Below are positions 5,240 through 5,503 of a DNA stretch of 5,503 bases, piece after piece. Position 1 is the stretch's first letter. Every line of letters begins with the position of its first letter. The notes below the pieces were generated by a model that was not told where the DNA came from, made no database searches, and saw only the letters and a program-made list of their open reading frames with translations. Source of the DNA: Thermosulfurimonas sp. (GTDB lineage: Bacteria > Desulfobacterota > Thermodesulfobacteria > Thermodesulfobacteriales > Thermodesulfobacteriaceae); the NCBI GenBank assembly GCA_015487645.1, contig WFPH01000113.1, positions 1 through 5,503 of the forward strand. Direction: 5' to 3'. The position numbers and the translations under genes are program-made.

Positions 5240-5503
5240 ATGAACAAAAAAGGGTTCCTCTGGGCTATCCTGGTCGTCTTTCTAACAAGCTGCGCGGCGC
5301 ATAGCGAGGGGCAAAAAGGTAAGGCCCCGGTCTCTTCGGCTCCCCCGGCCCGGCCCGTCCTCCAGTATACCGACTTTCCAGATCTGGTCCTACCGAACGA
5401 ACTAGAGATCATCCGGGAGAAAACCCTCATCGTCAAGACCCCCACTTATGTGGGAGGTCTCATTATGGCTCGCGGAAGGGTTACGGTGGAGTCCCTGGTG
5501 ACC
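5240..5503 (+). CDS. Putative outer-membrane lipoprotein, N-terminal part (88 aa visible)
   Basis: The start reads MNKKGFLWAILVVFLTSCAA: a basic n-region, a hydrophobic stretch at 6-15 and a lipobox LTSC with the lipidated Cys at residue 18. The residue after Cys is Ala, not Asp, so by the E. coli sorting rule the mature protein would go to the outer membrane, facing the periplasm. A Gly/Lys/Ser/Pro-rich linker (19-39) follows, then a folded part beginning LQYTDFPDLVLPNELEII and continuing through TYVGGLIMARGRVTVESLV. That pattern (aromatic-x-D-F-x-D near the start, P-x-E-L, then G-x-x-x-x-x-GRV and a following SL) recalls small lipoproteins I associate with Deltaproteobacteria, of unknown function; I cannot name the family. 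The frame is open to the window end, so length and C-terminus are unknown. Its own promoter and ribosome-binding site lie directly upstream. Confidence 0.87.
   Translation, partial: MNKKGFLWAILVVFLTSCAAHSEGQKGKAPVSSAPPARPVLQYTDFPDLVLPNELEIIREKTLIVKTPTYVGGLIMARGRVTVESLVT

Noticed and set aside
5161..5445. A 94-residue minus-strand open frame opposite the lipoprotein gene.
   Set aside because: It runs antisense to a signal peptide with a clear lipobox, promoter and ribosome-binding site, and shows no motif.
835..5503. In-frame UGA selenocysteine codons in the genes near selA.
   Set aside because: Where I checked TGA stops (ptsI, TPR, selA, rlmH) the sequence after them gives no recognisable continuation of the protein, and no SECIS-like hairpin stood out.
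1..5503. CRISPR array, tRNA (including tRNA-Sec), rRNA, insertion sequence or attachment site.
   Set aside because: No spaced direct repeats, no cloverleaf-type sequence and no transposase or integrase were seen; the window is almost fully occupied by protein genes.

Overview
The window looks like a compact, GC-rich bacterial chromosome segment (roughly 60% G+C by eye). Its proteins are rich in Leu, Glu and Arg, and genes overlap by a few bases or lie a few bases apart. Together with a bacterial selenocysteine synthase and a deltaproteobacterial-looking lipoprotein and TPR protein, this suggests a thermophilic member of the Desulfobacterota/Thermodesulfobacteria. That assignment is inference from composition and gene style, not from a marker gene.

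Layout: (1) Bases 3-857 (+) are the C-terminal half of PTS enzyme I (ptsI), cut by the window start. (2) Bases 835-4684 (-) are a tightly packed four-gene run read right to left. It holds selA (selenocysteine synthase), a 497-residue TPR protein whose N-terminal half looks like a decayed GGDEF-type module, a short RNase Z-like metallo-beta-lactamase hydrolase without the RNase Z flexible arm, and a 69-residue predicted coiled-coil protein. Junctions are an 8-bp overlap, a 10-bp overlap and a 4-bp gap, so one mRNA with translational coupling is likely. The last gene runs 23 bp into the 3' end of ptsI. (3) Bases 4703-5176 (+) are rlmH, divergent from selA with only 18 bp between the two start codons and no clear Shine-Dalgarno for either. 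(4) A strong sigma70-type promoter starts 5 bp after the rlmH stop and precedes a lipoprotein gene (5240 onward, +) cut by the window end.

Established roles: SelA converts Ser-tRNA(Sec) to Sec-tRNA(Sec), RlmH methylates pseudouridine 1915 of 23S rRNA, and EI passes phosphate from PEP to HPr. selA and rlmH both act on translation-related RNA and share an intergenic region. The three genes behind selA are the least understood part: a TPR scaffold, an RNA/phosphodiesterase-like hydrolase and a small coiled coil. selB, selC and selD are not in the window. There is no RNA gene, mobile element or CRISPR array that I can support, and no gene-free stretch longer than 300 bases.
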